Part shown: piece by piece, positions 60,939-64,000 of the stretch
Numbering within the stretch: the first letter of the stretch is position 1
Layout of the letters: each line of letters begins with the position of its first letter
NCBI RefSeq assembly: GCF_051020985.1
Contig: NC_135001.1
Span: forward strand, 14,935,896-14,999,895
Reading direction: 5' to 3'
From: Nomia melanderi
Taxonomy: Eukaryota; Arthropoda; Insecta; Hymenoptera; Halictidae
Length of the DNA: 64,000 nucleotides
The notes under the pieces: model-generated
Told to the model about the DNA's origin: nothing
The model's database searches: none
Seen by the model: the letters and a program-made list of their open reading frames with translations, nothing else
Program-made: the position numbers and the translations under genes

Positions 60939-61540
60939 TTACTGAAGGAACAATATTGCTGATCCCTCGAATTTCGTTATATTTTCCTCGATAGTGTAAT
61001 CGGTTACAGTCACCGCGTGCTCGATGGATATTACTTTGTTTTCGTGAAGTTCCGCGTTACGCCAGCCAAAGGGGGAAAAGAGGGTCACGCGATCCTCATC
61101 CATAATAACTGTAATGGATACAGGCGACAACGTTAAATTACATCGGTCCGGTTTTTCATCGGGACACGGAGTATCGGATAAATCGTGTTCATATTTTTTT
61201 CCTTTCTCTTTCTGTGCGCGCGCGTGCACGCGTGTTTTGCTCTTTTTCGTTCGTCCGTTCGTTCGTTTGCCGTCTATTTGCCAGCGAGAGCTAGATTGTA
61301 TGAATATGGAGGCCCGTCATTTGCACGGCATTACGACGGCAAATGACGTTAAAAGGAACAAGCGTGGAATCTCGTTAACGTTCGACGCGGCCTCGGAGAG
61401 CATGAAACAGAGGGAAAACAAATTCGACTGGGTTAGGTCGGCCGCTACTCGGTTCTGTCGTTTCAATAAAGGGTTTAATAGAAACGTTGTGAAAAGTCTC
61501 GTGAAGGACAGGACGTGATCACGAAACCGGTCCGGCTGTA
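60939..61540. other. GC-richer island with overlapping ORFs on both strands
   Basis: A 96-codon minus-strand ORF (60939-61229) and a 134-codon plus-strand ORF (61114-61518) overlap; neither has a known domain. An alternating purine-pyrimidine tract, TGTGCGCGCGCGTGCACGCG, lies at 61213-61232, followed by a TTCG-rich run to about 61271. The alternating tract is the kind of sequence that can adopt left-handed DNA, and the island may be a promoter-like region; both are inference. Confidence 0.4.
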
Positions 61541-62000
61541 AACGGTTTTGATACGAGAAGTGAAATTGAATATGTACAATAGACGACCAGTCTTTTCAAA
61601 CGCTTCGACATTTTTATTGTATGAATCATGTGTACAGAGCATGTTTCATGAAGGATAATAATAGATGTATTTCCATTATATTTTTATTATATCTATGATT
61701 TACCTTGAAGAATATTCGATTTCGATAAGTTTATTTTCCGATAGGCGCTTATTCCTCAATTGAATACTACATTTTCTGCTGCGAGATGTTTATTGCGGTA
61801 TCCCGACTCGAATTGAATGATATTTATATTTGTTAAATTCTATTTGAAATCTTCAATACACGCCTGACACGACATTATAGGGCAAGGGGTTAAGCAACAG
61901 TGTAACTTTCTTCCGAACTTCCTTTCTTCGACTAATCTTCAAACGGTTAAGTTCACGATAAGATGAGCCGCAAAGTCGCTACCAAATCCTGTTCTGTTCT

Positions 62001-62217
62001 GAGTTCCATCATTGCTAAGTCATATGGCTACCCCTGGTCCTCCAGCCAATTCTGGCCGACAGAATCCAACTTTTGCACTTTGGAAACCTGGATTCCATAG
62101 TCTCGACTCATTTTCCACTAATAATATCCCGACCTTCCCACTGGTGCGCCGGCTGTAGCCTCCGTCCCGATGAGACCTCGACCTGAAGTTGCAGCACTGC
62201 TAAGTCTCATGGCTACC
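62001..62217 (-). repeat. Isolated, inverted, diverged copy of the 186-bp satellite
   Basis: The reverse complement of this stretch matches the array at 1-3906 over one full monomer plus about 30 bp of the next. Matching words include GCTAAGTCATATGGCTACCC, TTTTGCACTTTGG and CTGGATTCCATAGTCT. The repeated GCTAAGT motif at 62014 and 62199 gives a 185-bp period. It is much more diverged than copies within the array and has a second, more worn partial unit at its right edge. Confidence 0.95.
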
Positions 62218-62721
62218 CTTTTTCTTGCTAAATCCAGATTTCGTTCCTCCTGAGAGTAGTATGTATGAAAGTAATGGTGAAAAGCTTGCTTAATGGAATC
62301 GAGGGGCTCACCAATTTTGCAGGGAATTCAAACAGCCTGGGCCGTCGATTAAGTGAAATTGGATTAGTCGTTTTGTGGGTTTATTCTTTTCATTCGAAAA
62401 ATTGACTGGTTTTTCTTGTGTTGATAATAAGACTCTGACGAAATCGTATTTACAATGGAAACAATGGAAACTTAATGTCCTACTTGAGAAACTGTTTTTT
62501 TTTTGCGTAGGTAATCGAACTTCTATATGTTTTCGTTGCCTTAATTTGTCATGTGTCTGGTAGTAGGAAAATTTCTAGAATAATTGTGTTCTCAAAGAAA
62601 ATGAAGGTATGCTACCGAACGTTTCATGTTTTCAAACATTTATAGTAGGGAGCAGGATTGAATAAATAATTTATTAAACTCTAATATTATGATGTTATTA
62701 CTAATATTAGTTATTAAGATT
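62218..62721. other. No supported gene
   Basis: Ordinary AT-rich sequence. The 62-codon ORF at 62375-62563 has no recognisable feature. Confidence 0.4.
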
Positions 62722-62805
62722 GGTAATTATTACATTAATTAAATCAAGAACATTTCAGAAAATCTTTTTCCCTTGGTGACTTATAAATAGAAGTTAAACC
62801 ACTGA
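62722..62805 (+). repeat. Dispersed repeat pair, copy 2 (partner 38975-39057)
   Basis: Matches 38975-39057 in the same orientation, as described for that copy. Confidence 0.6.
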
Positions 62806-64000
62806 GGTATTATCCTAATAGAAACACTGTCCAAATCTTTGACGCTAGATTTTTCGGAATACGTTAATTTCACTGATATTAAATTTTATGTGCATTATTT
62901 GGTAAATGTTTACGTCGTTTTTGAGCGATGCAATTACATGAGTGTGTATCCGAATTATTTCTTTTCAAACCTCTAATTTTCAAGATCTAAGGAAACAAAC
63001 ATCAACATTCTTACGAACGGTAGAATTGTATTGTACATTAAATATCCATAAATCTTGTGTTAAAGTGAAAGTGTGACTTTCATTGTTTAACTTTTGGACT
63101 GTTTATATTCGAAGCAACATATTTCACAATTCCAACAGATTCTTTTATAAGGAATCGTGTCATTCCTCTGTACGCTGGGGTTATTAGAACGACCCGTATT
63201 TCTGTTCGACTTTTATTTTCCCCAGCTCGCGTGGTGAGGTACGTCCAACCTTCAAGCGCAGCTTCTACACAACTCTCTCCAGCCGCCTGTTTATTAAAAG
63301 CGTCGCAAGGCCGACGAAAGAGTAGAGGCACTCTTTGTACCAGGCCCGTCATAATCACTCGATACGGAAACGAAGAAAAAAGAAAGGCCGCGTTGAGCTC
63401 TTCGTTAGTATCAGCGTGTTAACAACGCGACGGGCACGATTATTGGGAATTTAACCCCGCAGCTCCGGGCGGTACGCCAACCGTACTCCGACCTCTGGAA
63501 ATTCAATAGTAGAAAGACGACATGATAGAATTTAAGGGTTCCCAGTTAGTTATCGGGTCCGGTGTTCCACTGTTCTGAAATTGAAACCGATAATGGCCCG
63601 GAGTTTCATCGTGAAACCTTGTCGACATAATTTACTGGATTAGTCACGAAAGTCTGCAAACAGAAACAACACTTTATCAACGGCTATTAATAGTTTCCAT
63701 CGCGAACTATTGAGACGGTATACAGAAAATATTCGTTAAATATTCTGGCCTGGAAGTTTAAGAAATCGATTTTCTACTTTTTTGGATTTTTCACCTCGTT
63801 GATGCTTGGGAAATGTGTACTTAAGAGAACATTTAAACGTTTTGGAAATTAGCGAAGCTGTAGGCATTCTAATGATTGCCACTGTTTGTTCGTCTTAGAA
63901 TTGACATTACGTGAAATTTTTAACACGTTTTTCTCATTATTTTTCAAACTGCCGGAACAAATATCTTAAAAACTATTCGATCAATTTGAACGTTTTATTT
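62806..64000. other. No supported gene; GC-richer patch 63,180-63,650
   Basis: Two ORFs (63080-63358 -, 63231-63422 +) overlap in antisense and have no recognisable domain. The patch may be regulatory or an unrecognised exon. No further phosphatase exon is seen up to the window end. Confidence 0.4.

Overview
The window looks like AT-rich nuclear DNA of an insect, most probably a hymenopteran (bee, wasp or ant). Reasons: the only conventional gene has small exons with GT/AG introns of 1.6 to 12.5 kb; its protein is an insect-type membrane alkaline phosphatase; non-coding DNA is very AT-rich with scattered GC-richer islands; and it is littered with short, mostly non-autonomous DNA transposons and decayed mariner-like transposases. 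The species assignment is inference.

Layout. 1-3906 is the end of a tandem satellite: 21 head-to-tail monomers of exactly 186 bp, then a decayed partial monomer to about 3985. 3986-19136 holds no gene I can name, only MITE-like elements, a transposase fragment, a microsatellite and a long hairpin. 19137-42779 (+) carries four consecutive coding exons of an alkaline phosphatase: 19137-19315, 28101-28308, 29933-30073 and 42585-42779. Splice phases agree at every junction and together they encode about 241 codons of the catalytic core, including most metal ligands. The exon with the nucleophilic serine and N-terminus, and the exons with the last zinc-ligand histidine and C-terminus, were not found. 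The introns hold a long-TIR element, a TTAA-flanked MITE, a broken transposase and a TAGG microsatellite.

42780-64000 contains a BEL/Pao retrotransposon fragment with an LTR-like region (43240-about 44410), a candidate 76-codon single-pass membrane protein on the minus strand (48683-48913), a cluster of TTAA-flanked inverted-repeat elements (48981-53550), an internally deleted mariner (54535-54735), other TIR elements, and one isolated diverged satellite monomer in inverted orientation (62001-62217).

Only the phosphatase is a confident protein-coding gene. It should act at the outer cell surface, usually GPI-anchored, hydrolysing phosphomonoesters. Most of the rest is repeat biology. The most notable repeat signals are the indel-free satellite with a recurring order of monomer types and a 62-codon frame, the diversity of TTAA/CCCTT inverted-repeat elements, and a nearly perfect 74-bp hairpin. 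No RNA gene, CRISPR array or prokaryotic feature was seen.
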